Part shown: one piece after another, positions 26,982-36,907 of the stretch | Layout of the letters: each line of letters begins with the position of its first letter | Position numbering within the stretch: position 1 is the first letter of the stretch | Source: Actinomyces faecalis | Lineage (GTDB): Bacteria > Actinomycetota > Actinomycetes > Actinomycetales > Actinomycetaceae | Assembly: GCF_013184985.2 (NCBI RefSeq) | Contig: NZ_CP063418.1 | Location: 806,001 to 870,000 of the forward strand | DNA: 64,000 nt | Direction of reading: 5' to 3' | The notes under the pieces: generated by a model | What the model was told of the DNA's origin: nothing | Databases searched by the model: none | The model's input: the letters and a program-made list of their open reading frames with translations, nothing else | Translations under genes and position numbers: made by a program

Positions 26982-28766
26982 ATGGACCGCATCGACGATT
27001 CCATGGCCCAGGACCGGCAGCTGATGACAGGAGCCCAGGCGCTCGTGCGCGCCTTGGAGGACATCGGCGTGACGGACATCTTCGGCATGCCTGGCGGCGC
27101 GATCCTCCCGTTCTACGACCCGCTGCTGGCTAGCGAGAAGATCCGGCACGTCCTGGTCCGTCACGAGCAGGGAGCCGGTCACGCCGCCCAGGGCTACGCC
27201 ATGGTGACCGGCCGGGTCGGCGTGTGCGTGGCGACCTCTGGCCCTGGGGCGACGAACCTCATCACCGCCATTGGCGACGCCCACATGGACTCAGTGCCCA
27301 TGGTGGCCATCACGGGTCAGGTCGGTGCGCGTGCGATCGGTACGGACGCCTTTCAGGAGGCGGACATCGTGGGGGCGACGATGCCCTTCGTCAAGCACTC
27401 CTTCCTCGTCACCTCGCCCGACGAGGTGCCTGCACGAGTCTTTGAGGCCTTCCACCTGGCCTCGACAGGGCGTCCGGGGCCGGTTCTCATTGACGTCACG
27501 AAGAACGCCCAGGAGGAGCTGACCCAGTACGTCCGTCCTGAACGGCTCGACCTTCCGGGCTACACGCTGCCAGGCAGGCCCAACCAGCGTCGCGTCGCTC
27601 AGGCTGCTGAGGCGATCGCCTCGGCTGAGCGCCCTGTGCTCTACCTCGGTGGCGGTCTGAGTCGCGCCGCGGTCGGGACGGAAGAGCTGACCGAGCTCGT
27701 CCAGACGGTCGGAGCGCCCTTCGTCACGACCCTGACCGCGTTGGACGTCATGCCGACCAGTCACCCGCTCAACCTGGGCATGCCGGGGATGCACGGGACG
27801 GTCGCAGCGGTCGGGGCCCTGCAGAGGGCGGATCTCGTGATCTGCCTGGGAGCTCGCTTTGACGACCGTGTCACGGGAAAGCCGGACACCTTCGCCAGGC
27901 ACGCCTCGGTTGTCCACGTCGATATCGACCCCGCTGAGATCTCGAAGATCCGTGAGGCAGACGTACCGATCGTGGGAGACCTCAAGGACGTCGTCCCGGC
28001 TCTCACGCAGGCCTGCCGCGAGCAATTCGCCGTGGAACCGCGTACGGAGATCGACCAGTGGCTCACCGAGGTGGCGCACACCAAGGCTACGTACCCCACC
28101 AGCTGGACGGACACCGACGACGGCCTGCTCCAGCCGCAGGAGGTCATCACGCACCTGGCCCGGCTGGCGCCTGAGGACACGGTGTGGGTGACCGGGGTCG
28201 GCCAGCACCAGATGTGGTCCGCGCACTACCTGGAGTTCAACCGCTCCCGCTCGTGGCTGACCTCAGCCGGAGCCGGCACGATGGGCTACGGGGTCCCGGC
28301 GGCCATGGGGGCCAAGGTGGGTGCACCGCAGCGCCCTGTGTGGCTGATCGACGGCGACGGTTGCTTCCAGATGACGAACCAGGAGCTGGCGACCTGCACG
28401 CTCAACGAGATCCCTATCAAGGTCGCGATCATCAACAACTCCTCGCTCGGCATGGTCCGCCAGTGGCAGACCCTGTTCTACGGGCAGCGCTACTCCAACA
28501 CCGACCTGCATACCGGTGCCGGTACCGAGCGGGTGCCTGACTTCGTCACGCTCGCACAGGCCTACGGAGCCGTGGGCCTGCGCTGTGAGCGCCTGGAGGA
28601 CGTCGATGACGTCATCGCCCAGGCCAACGCGATCAACGACCGGCCCGTCGTCATCGACTTCATCTGTTCCGCAGACTCCCAGGTATGGCCCATGGTCGCC
28701 GCCGGGGTGTCCAACGACGACATCCAGTACGCCAAGGGCATGAGCCCGAGGTGGGAAGAGGAGTGA
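26982..28766 (+). CDS. ilvB: Acetolactate synthase, large (catalytic) subunit
   Basis: 594 residues, standard length. It condenses two pyruvates to acetolactate (valine/leucine) or pyruvate with 2-ketobutyrate (isoleucine) using thiamine diphosphate and FAD. Visible marks are [11 protein letters not shown], the catalytic glutamate in [15 protein letters not shown] (about 61), TGQV with the F-Q-E loop [12 protein letters not shown], and the ThDP/Mg motif [14 protein letters not shown] (about 465). The ATG at 26982 follows AGGAGGG. It is followed four bases later by ilvN, with which it forms the holoenzyme. Confidence 0.97.
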   Translation: MDRIDDSMAQDRQLMTGAQALVRALEDIGVTDIFGMPGGAILPFYDPLLASEKIRHVLVRHEQGAGHAAQGYAMVTGRVGVCVATSGPGATNLITAIGDAHMDSVPMVAITGQVGARAIGTDAFQEADIVGATMPFVKHSFLVTSPDEVPARVFEAFHLASTGRPGPVLIDVTKNAQEELTQYVRPERLDLPGYTLPGRPNQRRVAQAAEAIASAERPVLYLGGGLSRAAVGTEELTELVQTVGAPFVTTLTALDVMPTSHPLNLGMPGMHGTVAAVGALQRADLVICLGARFDDRVTGKPDTFARHASVVHVDIDPAEISKIREADVPIVGDLKDVVPALTQACREQFAVEPRTEIDQWLTEVAHTKATYPTSWTDTDDGLLQPQEVITHLARLAPEDTVWVTGVGQHQMWSAHYLEFNRSRSWLTSAGAGTMGYGVPAAMGAKVGAPQRPVWLIDGDGCFQMTNQELATCTLNEIPIKVAIINNSSLGMVRQWQTLFYGQRYSNTDLHTGAGTERVPDFVTLAQAYGAVGLRCERLEDVDDVIAQANAINDRPVVIDFICSADSQVWPMVAAGVSNDDIQYAKGMSPRWEEE

Positions 28767-28770
28767 GACC

Positions 28771-29283
28771 GTGAGCGAGAAGCACACGCTGTCCGTCCTG
28801 GTGGAGAACAAGCCTGGCGTGCTCACGCGCGTCTCCGCGCTGTTCACCCGCCGCGGCTTCAACATCCACTCCCTGGCGGTCGGCCCGACCGAGCACGAGG
28901 ACGTCTCGCGCATCACGGTCATCGCTGACGCTGAAGGGCTCGCGATGGAGCAGGTGACCAAGCAGCTCAACAAGCTGGTCAACGTCCTCAAGATCGTCGA
29001 GCTCGATCCTCAGACCTCGGTGGGGCGCGAGCTCTACCTCATCAAGGTGCGCGCGGATGATACCAACCGCACCGCTGTTCTTCAGATCGTCGACCTCTTC
29101 CGCGCGCACGTGGTTGACGTCTGCCCGACGTCGGTGGTTATCGAGACCGTCGGCTCGGAGTCCAAGGTCAAGGCGCTCCTGGAGGCTCTGCAACCCCACG
29201 GGGTCAAGGAGATCGTCCAGTCCGGCGCCGTCGCCATCTCGCGCGGCCCTCGATCCATTACCGACCAGTTCAAGGAAAAGTGA
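28771..29283 (+). CDS. ilvN: Acetolactate synthase, small (regulatory) subunit
   Basis: 170 residues beginning at a GTG. It has the N-terminal ACT domain (HTLSVLVENKPGVLTRVSAL with FNIHSLAVGPTE) that binds valine for feedback inhibition, and the C-terminal regulatory domain (about 80-160). The gene begins four bases after ilvB and ends nine bases before ilvC, so the three form one transcription unit. Confidence 0.96.
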   Translation: MSEKHTLSVLVENKPGVLTRVSALFTRRGFNIHSLAVGPTEHEDVSRITVIADAEGLAMEQVTKQLNKLVNVLKIVELDPQTSVGRELYLIKVRADDTNRTAVLQIVDLFRAHVVDVCPTSVVIETVGSESKVKALLEALQPHGVKEIVQSGAVAISRGPRSITDQFKEK

Positions 29284-30324
<1,041 letters not shown>

Positions 30325-30481
30325 GTAGCGAGGAGAACCTGGAAACCGTGCTTTTTCGTGCGGGACCGGTAGCGACGCAGGTCGTATTCCCGGTTTCGTA
30401 CGGAAAGACGTTCCTGACGCCGCTGGTGCCGTCTCGAGAGACCTGAGCGTGACAGCATGGCTGAGGGAGCAGGGGTCTGCT

Positions 30482-30531
30482 GACAGGCGGTCACCATTCG
30501 GACGTTCAGTCTCGAATGGTGACCGCCTGTC
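30482..30531 (+). promoter_or_regulatory. Inverted repeat in the leuB promoter (operator or terminator)
   Basis: Perfect 19-bp arms, 30482-30500 and 30513-30531, around a 12-base loop. The right arm ends at the base before the -10 hexamer TACCCT (30532-30537), so the repeat covers the spacer and the -35 position. It may end ilvC transcription, act as an operator, or both. Confidence 0.6.
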
Positions 30532-30537
30532 TACCCT
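30532..30537 (+). promoter_or_regulatory. -10 hexamer TACCCT of a leaderless leuB transcript
   Basis: Ends six bases before ATG 30544; no Shine-Dalgarno sequence precedes the start. Confidence 0.5.
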
Positions 30538-30543
30538 GGGGTT

Positions 30544-31620
30544 ATGACTGAGGCTCAGCACACGCGCACCGTCAAGCTCGCCGTCATCCCTGGCGATGGC
30601 ATCGGCAAGGAGGTTGTTCCCGAGGGGCTCAAGGTGCTTCGGGCTGCTCTGGAAGGCAGCGGTGTCGAGGTCGTGACCACCGACTTCGACCTCGGCGCTG
30701 ACCGCTGGCACCGCACCGGCGAGACCCTGACCGAGGAGGACCTGGAGGCGATCAAGGCTCACGACGTCATCCTGCTAGGCGCGGTGGGTGACCCCTCGGT
30801 GCCCTCGGGGGTGCTGGAGCGTGGCCTGCTCCTGCGTCTGCGTTTCGATCTGGACCACTACGTCAACCTGCGGCCCTCGAGGCACTACCCGGGTGTGCCG
30901 ACCCCGTTGGCGGAGCCTGGCGAGATCGACTTCGTCGTCGTGCGTGAGGGGACAGAGGGCCTGTACTGCGGCAACGGGGGAGCGGTACGCACGGGTACCC
31001 CCCACGAGATCGCCACCGAGGTCAGCGTCAACACGGCCTTCGGTGTGGAACGGGTGGTGCGCTACGCCTTTGACAAGGCGCAGGCACGTCGCAAGCACCT
31101 CACACTCGTGCACAAGCACAACGTCCTGGTCCACGCCGGGCACCTGTGGCGGCGCACGGTCGAGGCCGTGAGCAAGGAGTACCCGGACGTCACGGTGGAC
31201 TACTGCCACGTCGACGCCGCCACTATCTACATGGTCACGGACCCTGCACGCTTTGACGTCATCGTCACTGACAACCTCTTCGGTGACATCCTCACTGACG
31301 AGGCAGGTGCCGTGACCGGGGGGATCGGTCTGGCGGCCTCGGGCAATATCAACCCGGACCGCACCTTCCCCTCGATGTTCGAGCCCGTGCACGGCTCAGC
31401 GCCAGACATCGCGGGGCAGGGTAAGGCTGACCCGACGGCGACGATGAGCGCCGTCGCGCTGCTGCTGGAACACATCGGCTGCCCGCAGGCGGCAGCGCGC
31501 GTCGAGGCGGCCGTCGAGGCGGATATGGCCGCCCGGGCTGAGGCCAGTGCCGCTGGAGCCCCGCTCGTGCGCTCGACCAGCGAGATCGGTGACGCTGTCG
31601 TGGCGGCGCTCCGGGCCTGA
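30544..31620 (+). CDS. leuB: 3-Isopropylmalate dehydrogenase
   Basis: 358 residues. It oxidatively decarboxylates 3-isopropylmalate in leucine synthesis. The family marks are [15 protein letters not shown], the substrate-binding arginines in [15 protein letters not shown], the Tyr/Lys region [12 protein letters not shown] and HKHNVL, and the metal site [16 protein letters not shown], ending with [12 protein letters not shown]. In citramalate-pathway organisms the same enzyme also oxidises 3-methylmalate. The neighbouring cimA makes that double role likely here. leuA, leuC and leuD are not in the window. Confidence 0.93.
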   Translation: MTEAQHTRTVKLAVIPGDGIGKEVVPEGLKVLRAALEGSGVEVVTTDFDLGADRWHRTGETLTEEDLEAIKAHDVILLGAVGDPSVPSGVLERGLLLRLRFDLDHYVNLRPSRHYPGVPTPLAEPGEIDFVVVREGTEGLYCGNGGAVRTGTPHEIATEVSVNTAFGVERVVRYAFDKAQARRKHLTLVHKHNVLVHAGHLWRRTVEAVSKEYPDVTVDYCHVDAATIYMVTDPARFDVIVTDNLFGDILTDEAGAVTGGIGLAASGNINPDRTFPSMFEPVHGSAPDIAGQGKADPTATMSAVALLLEHIGCPQAAARVEAAVEADMAARAEASAAGAPLVRSTSEIGDAVVAALRA

Positions 31621-31692
31621 GGCCAGGAACATGGCAGCCTCGTCATGAGATCAGAATATGAGAATCGGCCGTCCGAAAACTGGGCTCGGGAG

Positions 31693-31698
31693 TAGCCT
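31693..31698 (+). promoter_or_regulatory. -10 hexamer TAGCCT of a leaderless ilvE-cimA transcript
   Basis: Ends six bases before ATG 31705; no Shine-Dalgarno sequence is visible. Confidence 0.5.
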
Positions 31699-31704
31699 GC
31701 CGCT

Positions 31705-32868
31705 ATGACTGAGACCGCTGCATCCGTCACCAGCTCCCTTGAGACGCCCCTGGCACGTGCCGCCGCGGTCCCGGTTCCTGCTGCCGATGAGCTCGCTGGG
31801 AGGTTCCCGCTCACAGGCCCCGCTCGGATCGCCAGCGGCGCCGAGCGGGTGCGGGCTCTGACTGACCTGCACTTCGGGCACGTCTTCTCCGACCATATGG
31901 CGCACGCTCGGTGGAGGCGTGGCCAGGGCTGGTCCGAGCACGAGATCCAGCCGTACGGCGAGATCTCGTTGTCTCCGGCCGCAGCGGTTCTCCACTACGG
32001 CCAGGAGGTCTTTGAGGGCATCAAGGCCTACCGCCACGCTGACGGGTCGATCTGGACCTTCCGTCCGCGCTACAACGCGGCACGCATGAACGTCTCGGCG
32101 CAGCGCCTGGCGCTTCCCGAGCTGCCTGAGGAGGACTTCATCGCCTCCCTGGTCGACCTTGTACGAGCGGATGCGCCGTGGGTACCGGACGGCGAGGGCG
32201 AGTCCCTCTACCTGCGGCCCTTCATGTTCGCCTCCGAGGCCTTCCTCGGGGTCCACGCCTCCGGCGTCGTTGACTACTACCTCATTGCGTCTCCGTCAGG
32301 TGCCTACTTCACCCACGGTCTGCAGCCCATCAGCATCTGGGTCTCCCAGAGCTACCACCGCGCAGGCCGCGGTGGGACGGGGTTTGCCAAGACCGGCGGC
32401 AACTACGCCTCCAGCCTGCTGCCTCAGCAGGAGGCTGCTGCGCAGGGCTGCGACCAGGTGTGCTTCCTCGATGACGTCACGGAGAAGAACCTGGAAGAGC
32501 TCGGTGGCATGAACATCATGGTCGTCGACGCCGACGGCACCGTGCGTACCCCTCATCTGACCGGCACCATCCTGGAAGGCAGCACCCGCTCAGCGATCAT
32601 CCGGCTGCTCACCGACACCGGCCGCAAGGTCGTGGAGGACACCATCACCCTGGAGGGGCTACTGACTGACATCGAGTCAGGCAAGGTCAGTGAGGTCTTC
32701 GCCTGCGGGACCGCCGCCGTCGTCGTCCCGCTGGGACAGCTCAAGGGCGAGGGCTTCGACGTACGGATCGAGGGCCAAGAGGTCACACGCGAGATCCATG
32801 ACCGTCTGACTGGCATCCAGTACGGGCGCGAGGAGGATCCCTACAACTGGATGTACCGGCTCGCATGA
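31705..32868 (+). CDS. ilvE: Branched-chain amino acid aminotransferase
   Basis: 387 residues, the long BCAT form (with an N-terminal extension). It is a PLP enzyme that catalyses the last step to leucine, isoleucine and valine. Marks are SLSPAAAVLHYGQEVFEGIK, YLRPFMFASE, the PLP-lysine region RGGTGFAKTGGNYASSLLPQ (Lys near 232), and EVFACGTAAVVVPLG, which binds the cofactor phosphate. The stop overlaps the cimA start in an ATGA, so the two are translationally coupled. Confidence 0.95.
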   Translation: MTETAASVTSSLETPLARAAAVPVPAADELAGRFPLTGPARIASGAERVRALTDLHFGHVFSDHMAHARWRRGQGWSEHEIQPYGEISLSPAAAVLHYGQEVFEGIKAYRHADGSIWTFRPRYNAARMNVSAQRLALPELPEEDFIASLVDLVRADAPWVPDGEGESLYLRPFMFASEAFLGVHASGVVDYYLIASPSGAYFTHGLQPISIWVSQSYHRAGRGGTGFAKTGGNYASSLLPQQEAAAQGCDQVCFLDDVTEKNLEELGGMNIMVVDADGTVRTPHLTGTILEGSTRSAIIRLLTDTGRKVVEDTITLEGLLTDIESGKVSEVFACGTAAVVVPLGQLKGEGFDVRIEGQEVTREIHDRLTGIQYGREEDPYNWMYRLA

Positions 32869-34520
32869 ACCTGGCCGGCCGCGTTGCCACCTATGACACG
32901 ACCCTGCGCGACGGCGCCCAGCAGCAGTCCGTCTCCTTCACGGTGGAGGACAAGCTCGCTGTCGCCCGGATCCTCGACCGCCTCGGAGTGGCCTACATCG
33001 AGGCCGGCTGGCCCGGAGCCATTCCCAAGGACACCGAGCTCTTCGCGCGTGCGGCCGCCGAGCTGGAGCTGAGCACGGCCAGGCTCGTCGCCTTCGGCTC
33101 GACCTGCCGCCCTGGTACAGACGCTGAGGAGGACCCGCAGCTGCGAGGACTGCTCGACTCCGGCGCCCCGGTGGTCACCATCGTGGCCAAGTCCGACCCG
33201 GCGCACGTCGACCGTGCCCTGCGCACCACGCGTGAGGAGAACCTGCGCATGGTGGCGGACTCGGTGCGGCTGCTGGTGGAGGCCGGCCGCGAGGTGATGG
33301 TGGACCTGGAGCACTACGTCGACGGCGTCGCACGAGACCCCGGCTACGGGGTCGAGGTCGCGCTGGTAGCGGCTCGAGCCGGAGCCGGCGCCGTGATTCC
33401 CTGCGACACCAACGGAGGAAGCCTTCCCGGCACGGTGGCGACCGAGGTCGCCCGGCTGCGGGCGGCCCTGGACGCCGCCGGCCAGGCGGGCTGCGTCGTC
33501 GGCATCCACACTCACGACGACTCCGGGCTGGCCGTGGCCACGGCCATGGCCGCCGTGGACGCCGGCGCCCGGCAGGTCCAGGGCTGCGTCAACGGCTTCG
33601 GCGAACGCACCGGGAACGCCAACCTGCTCACCCTCATCGCCAACCTGGAGCTCAAGACCGGCTACCAGGCGCTGCCGGGAGACAGCGCGGAGCGGGGCCG
33701 CAGGCTGGAGGATCTGTCCACCGTCTCACGCAAGGTAGGCGAGATCGCCAACCGCGCACCCTCCGGGCGGCTCCCTTACGTCGGGAGCAAGGCCTTCGCG
33801 CACAAGGCCGGGCTGCACGCCAGCGCGATCAAGGTCGACCCGAACCTCTACCAGCACGTCGACCCTGCGCGGGTGGGTAACACCATGACCATGCTGGTCT
33901 CAGAGATGGCAGGACGCGCCTCGATCGAGCTCAAGGCGCGTGAGCTCGGCATCGAGACCGGCGGTGACTCGGCGATGCTGGCCAAGGTCACCGAGGTGGT
34001 CAAGGACCGGGAGGCGGCGGGATACGCCTACGACGCCGCAGACGGCTCCTTCGAGCTCCTGCTGCGCCAGGCGCTCGGTCAGCTTCCGGAGTACTTCCGT
34101 GTGGAGTCCTGGAGAGCCAGCATCTCGGCCCGTCCTGCTGCGGGTGAGGAGGTCCTCCCGGCCGACGGGGCGACCGTGACTGACTCCGAGGCGACAGTGC
34201 GGATGTGGATCGGCGGCCAGCGCCTGGCGGTGCTAGGGGAGGGCAACGGTCCGGTCAACGCGCTCGACCACGCACTGTGCGACGCGCTGGCGACGGTCTA
34301 TCCCGAGATCCGGGCCTTCGAGCTCACCGACTTCAAGGTCCGGATCCTCGACTCCGAGCGTGGGACCCACGCGATCGTGCGTGTGCTCATCGACCTCACT
34401 GACGGAGAGCGCAGCTGGTCGACGGTCGGTGTGGGCACGGACATTATCGAGGCGAGCTGGGAGGCGCTGACCGACGGTCACGTCGTCGGGCTCCTGCGAG
34501 CCGGGATCGAGCCGCGCTAG
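32865..34520 (+). CDS. cimA: (R)-Citramalate synthase
   Basis: 551 residues. It condenses pyruvate with acetyl-CoA to citramalate, the entry to isoleucine that bypasses threonine deaminase. The HMGL-like barrel begins YDTTLRDGAQQQSVSFTVED and contains the metal-binding HTHDDSGLAVATAM and GFGERTGNANL. The C-terminal LeuA-dimer-like regulatory domain follows (about 400-540). The architecture and spacing fit CimA (TIGR00977-like) rather than LeuA or homocitrate synthase, notably VGSKAFAHKAGLHASAI. The start overlaps the ilvE stop by four bases. Confidence 0.9.
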   Translation: MNLAGRVATYDTTLRDGAQQQSVSFTVEDKLAVARILDRLGVAYIEAGWPGAIPKDTELFARAAAELELSTARLVAFGSTCRPGTDAEEDPQLRGLLDSGAPVVTIVAKSDPAHVDRALRTTREENLRMVADSVRLLVEAGREVMVDLEHYVDGVARDPGYGVEVALVAARAGAGAVIPCDTNGGSLPGTVATEVARLRAALDAAGQAGCVVGIHTHDDSGLAVATAMAAVDAGARQVQGCVNGFGERTGNANLLTLIANLELKTGYQALPGDSAERGRRLEDLSTVSRKVGEIANRAPSGRLPYVGSKAFAHKAGLHASAIKVDPNLYQHVDPARVGNTMTMLVSEMAGRASIELKARELGIETGGDSAMLAKVTEVVKDREAAGYAYDAADGSFELLLRQALGQLPEYFRVESWRASISARPAAGEEVLPADGATVTDSEATVRMWIGGQRLAVLGEGNGPVNALDHALCDALATVYPEIRAFELTDFKVRILDSERGTHAIVRVLIDLTDGERSWSTVGVGTDIIEASWEALTDGHVVGLLRAGIEPR

Positions 34521-34639
34521 AGCCGACCGGCCTGGCTGCGTCGTCGTCGACCGTGATAGCCACCGTGCGGCGGGATGCACCGCCTTGGTAGGACTGGGGG
34601 CAGCGCGGCTCCTTCTGGACAGCGCAGCCCCGGCATGAC

Positions 34640-34679
34640 AAATGCCCACCTCCGCTTTTCGTCGCAGTGGCGGGCATTT
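34640..34679. terminator. Hairpin next to the prophage junction
   Basis: AAATGCCC (34640-34647) pairs with GGGCATTT (34672-34679); the stem continues imperfectly inward. It can end the cimA transcript, and on the minus strand it follows the tRNA fragment, so it is probably the original terminator of that tRNA gene. Confidence 0.6.
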
Positions 34680-34684
34680 CTCTC

Positions 34685-34707
34685 GGGGTGGCTGACGGGG
34701 CTCGAAC
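34685..34707 (-). tRNA. 3' fragment of a tRNA gene, probably tRNA-His; prophage attachment site
   Basis: Read on the minus strand, G53-TTCGAGC loop, CCCGT (61-65), CAGCCAC (66-72), C73 and CC are recognisable. C73 is nearly unique to tRNA-His, where it pairs with G-1. The five bases that should pair with CCCGT are absent: the sequence 5' of the loop reads GGTCG instead of ACGGG. The tRNA is therefore cut inside its T stem. This is the classic result of phage integration at a tRNA 3' end; the reconstituted gene should lie at the other prophage end, outside the window. Confidence 0.65.
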
Positions 34708-34713
34708 GACCCT

Positions 34714-34876
34714 GAGCCACCTTCCGGGACTGTTGCGCAACATGGACTATCGCCCGGTATGACGCCGTTCAGCGTACATCATGACGACGGCCGAAAAATC
34801 ACGAAAAGGTCTCAAAACTGCCACCGGTGCCACCCCAAAAACGACAGCACCCAGGCGCCTGAGAGAAGACGACAAG
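34714..34876. other. Prophage left-end noncoding segment
   Basis: Locally AT-richer sequence (around 34,780-34,850) between the attachment core and the late-operon terminator. GGTGGCT on the minus strand (34721-34715) is an inverted copy of AGCCACC in the tRNA fragment, which could form a core-type integrase binding pair. No gene is visible. Confidence 0.4.
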
Positions 34877-34916
34877 AAGCGCCCCCACCGGCCAGTTACG
34901 GCTGGTGGGGGCGCTT
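34877..34916 (-). terminator. Terminator of the prophage late operon
   Basis: A 17-bp stem with one G-U pair (34877-34893 with 34900-34916) and an AGTTAC loop, seven bases after the last late gene. Confidence 0.8.
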
Positions 34917-34922
34917 GGTGTC

Positions 34923-36260
34923 TTAGGTGGGTGTGCCGGGTAGGGACAGTGGCCAGGTGCCTGCTGGCAGGGGCAGGCTCAGGTGGGCGCTGGCGGCGGT
35001 GGTCAGCATCCATGACGCGCCACCACCGGTGACGTAGGCGTGGAGGTTGGTCCCGCTGCTGGAGCCGACCGTGTAGTCCGTCCACGTGTGAGAGGCAGGG
35101 TGCTTGGCCATGATGAGCGGGGCGAGCTCGCCAGGCACTGGCAGACGGCCCTTGAATCCGCCCTCGCTCTCGTTGACCAGCGCCCAGTTGGCCTTCCTCC
35201 ACCGCAGATCGACGCGCCCACCGCACAGACGGACCTGGTAGCCGTCGAGCAGCAGGCCAGGATTGACGGTCCTGGCCCAGGCCGTGACATCTCGCCAGCC
35301 GGTGTCGCCGTCGACCACGACCCAGCCGGTGGGGCGCCTGCGCCACACCCAGGCCCCCACACCGGCGCCGTCAGTCGACACGTAGGTGGAACCCACCGGG
35401 GCGGTGCGCACCTGCTCGGCCAGGTCAGGGGGCACGGCCCCCACGTCGGGGCGGCCCGGCCCCACGACCTGCATGTGCGAGGGTGACCCGGTAGGGCCGC
35501 GCTCACCCTGGGGGCCTGTCTCACCCCGGGGCCCAGGCACGCCCTGGGGTCCGGTGGGGCCCTGGGGGCCTGTCTCACCCCTAGGCCCAGGCACGCCCTG
35601 GGGTCCGGTCTCGCCCCTAGGCCCAGGCACGCCCTGGGGGCCTGTCTCACCCTGGGGGCCGGTGGGTCCCGCCTGGCCCCTGGGGCCTGCTGGACCGGTC
35701 TGGCCGCGCGAGCCTGTGGGGCCCTGGGGTCCGGTCTCGCCCCTGGGGCCGGTCAGGCGCCCGGCCTCCACGGCCTCACGCACCGCCGACAGGTCCCCGG
35801 CGGCGGCCTGGGCGGCGGCCTGGGCGGCGCGTGCCGCGCCCTCAGCCACCGTCACCGCGTCACCCTCATACGCGGCCTGCGGTACCAGGTCGGCCAGGTC
35901 GTAGACCTGCCCGGCACGCAGCACCACGTGGGAGCGCCAGTCCACCCCGGGGGCGACCAGGCGCAGCAGGTAGGTCCACTCACCCCCCGGCTCCACGCCG
36001 GGGGCCTGGCAGCCGACCACGTCCACCCAGGCCCGCCCCACCCCGCCCTCACCGGTGCTGGTCAGGCGGCCGGCCTGGTCGAGGGTGGCGCGCGCCCGGT
36101 AGGCCACCACCACCCGACCACCCTCCAGCACGGCCCTGGGTGAGCAGGGGTCAGGGTCCAGGGACAGGGTGCCGCCAGCAGGGGCGGTACCGTCGGGCAG
36201 CACCACCCGCCCGGCCAGGCGCGCCCACGGCACCGGAGGGGCAGGTACGGTCTCGCTCAT
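34923..36260 (-). CDS. Collagen-like phage fibre protein
   Basis: 445 residues. An N-terminal beta-rich domain (1-130) is followed by an Ala-rich helical segment and then about 30 uninterrupted Gly-X-Y triplets (residues about 169-258, many of the form [12 protein letters not shown]). A C-terminal globular domain (about 270-445) contains [15 protein letters not shown] and Gly/Ser-rich strands. Collagen triplets trimerise phage fibres; the C-terminal domain probably makes the host contact. The repeats are near-identical at DNA level (about 35,490-35,760), so copy number may vary. It is the last gene of the late operon, after lysis genes, which is an unusual place for a fibre gene. Confidence 0.75.
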   Translation of the reverse strand: MSETVPAPPVPWARLAGRVVLPDGTAPAGGTLSLDPDPCSPRAVLEGGRVVVAYRARATLDQAGRLTSTGEGGVGRAWVDVVGCQAPGVEPGGEWTYLLRLVAPGVDWRSHVVLRAGQVYDLADLVPQAAYEGDAVTVAEGAARAAQAAAQAAAGDLSAVREAVEAGRLTGPRGETGPQGPTGSRGQTGPAGPRGQAGPTGPQGETGPQGVPGPRGETGPQGVPGPRGETGPQGPTGPQGVPGPRGETGPQGERGPTGSPSHMQVVGPGRPDVGAVPPDLAEQVRTAPVGSTYVSTDGAGVGAWVWRRRPTGWVVVDGDTGWRDVTAWARTVNPGLLLDGYQVRLCGGRVDLRWRKANWALVNESEGGFKGRLPVPGELAPLIMAKHPASHTWTDYTVGSSSGTNLHAYVTGGGASWMLTTAASAHLSLPLPAGTWPLSLPGTPT

Positions 36261-36622
36261 AGTCTCTCCTTCAGTGCGTCCGGCGGCTCAGGTTCAGGTG
36301 GGATCACCGAGCAGGTGGGGGCCAGTTCCATGAGCTTGTGGCCCCAGGAGCGCAGGGCCCAGGCGTACTCCAGTGCGTGCCTGGCTAGTCTCTCGGCGGC
36401 TTCCTCGGCCTTCTCGGACTCGGCCAGGGCCTTCTCCAGCTGCTCGACCCGCTTGTTGAGGGAGTCCACTGTGGTCGTCAGGGCCTTGACGGTGACGTCC
36501 AGCCTGGAGACCTTCGCGACCTCCCGCTGGTTGACCCGGTTCGTGAGGTTTCCGATGCCTACGCCGACCAGGCCGACGAGGGCGACGATCACAGAGTCAG
36601 TCAGCCACGGAGGCATAGGCAC
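36257..36622 (-). CDS. Small membrane-anchored coiled-coil protein of the lysis region
   Basis: 121 residues. One N-terminal hydrophobic helix ([17 protein letters not shown], about 10-26) is followed by a heptad-rich coiled coil (about 35-85: [20 protein letters not shown] and onward) and a short Pro-rich tail. It overlaps the holin gene upstream (26 bases) and the fibre gene downstream (ATGA). Size and place fit a second holin, antiholin or a spanin-like lysis regulator, but I cannot name the family. Confidence 0.6.
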   Translation of the reverse strand: MPMPPWLTDSVIVALVGLVGVGIGNLTNRVNQREVAKVSRLDVTVKALTTTVDSLNKRVEQLEKALAESEKAEEAAERLARHALEYAWALRSWGHKLMELAPTCSVIPPEPEPPDALKERL

Positions 36623-36872
36623 CCGCCTCCCCGGTGGCGACGGCGGTGTCAGCCCGTGCAGGGTCGGCGACCGAGGTCAGCACGGAGGCGATGACGGCCA
36701 GGGCGACCGTGGAGGCCACAGCCGGCCAGGGCACGTCCCCTACAAGGGTCGCTGTCCCGATGCTGGCCAGGCAGGTTTGGGCGGCGGTCTTGGCGGCCCG
36801 CTCGCACACGCCCAGCCACCAGGTGCGGCGCGTGTACGGGCTGGGTGCGGCGTGACGTGTAGGGGCAGGCAT
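36597..36872 (-). CDS. Phage holin (r1t-like)
   Basis: 91 residues from ATG 36872, which follows GAGAGGACC. The pattern WWLGVCERAAKTAAQTCLASIG followed by a second hydrophobic helix (VPWPAVASTVALAVIASVLTSV) and a short polar tail matches the r1t/LL-H class of two-helix holins that gate endolysin release. It sits directly downstream of the endolysin gene. Confidence 0.82.
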   Translation of the reverse strand: MPAPTRHAAPSPYTRRTWWLGVCERAAKTAAQTCLASIGTATLVGDVPWPAVASTVALAVIASVLTSVADPARADTAVATGEAGAYASVAD

Positions 36873-36907
36873 GATGGTGGTCCTCTCAGTGGTGACGTGG
36901 TGCGGGG

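Larger units (their letters stand above)
30325..30543 (+). other. ilvC-leuB intergenic region
   Basis: About 220 bases. The left two thirds show no gene. The right end holds a 19-bp inverted repeat directly abutting the leuB -10 element. Confidence 0.5.

Noticed and set aside
35490..35760. Tandem DNA repeat as a non-coding satellite
   Set aside because: The units are codons for Gly-X-Y collagen triplets in the fibre gene.
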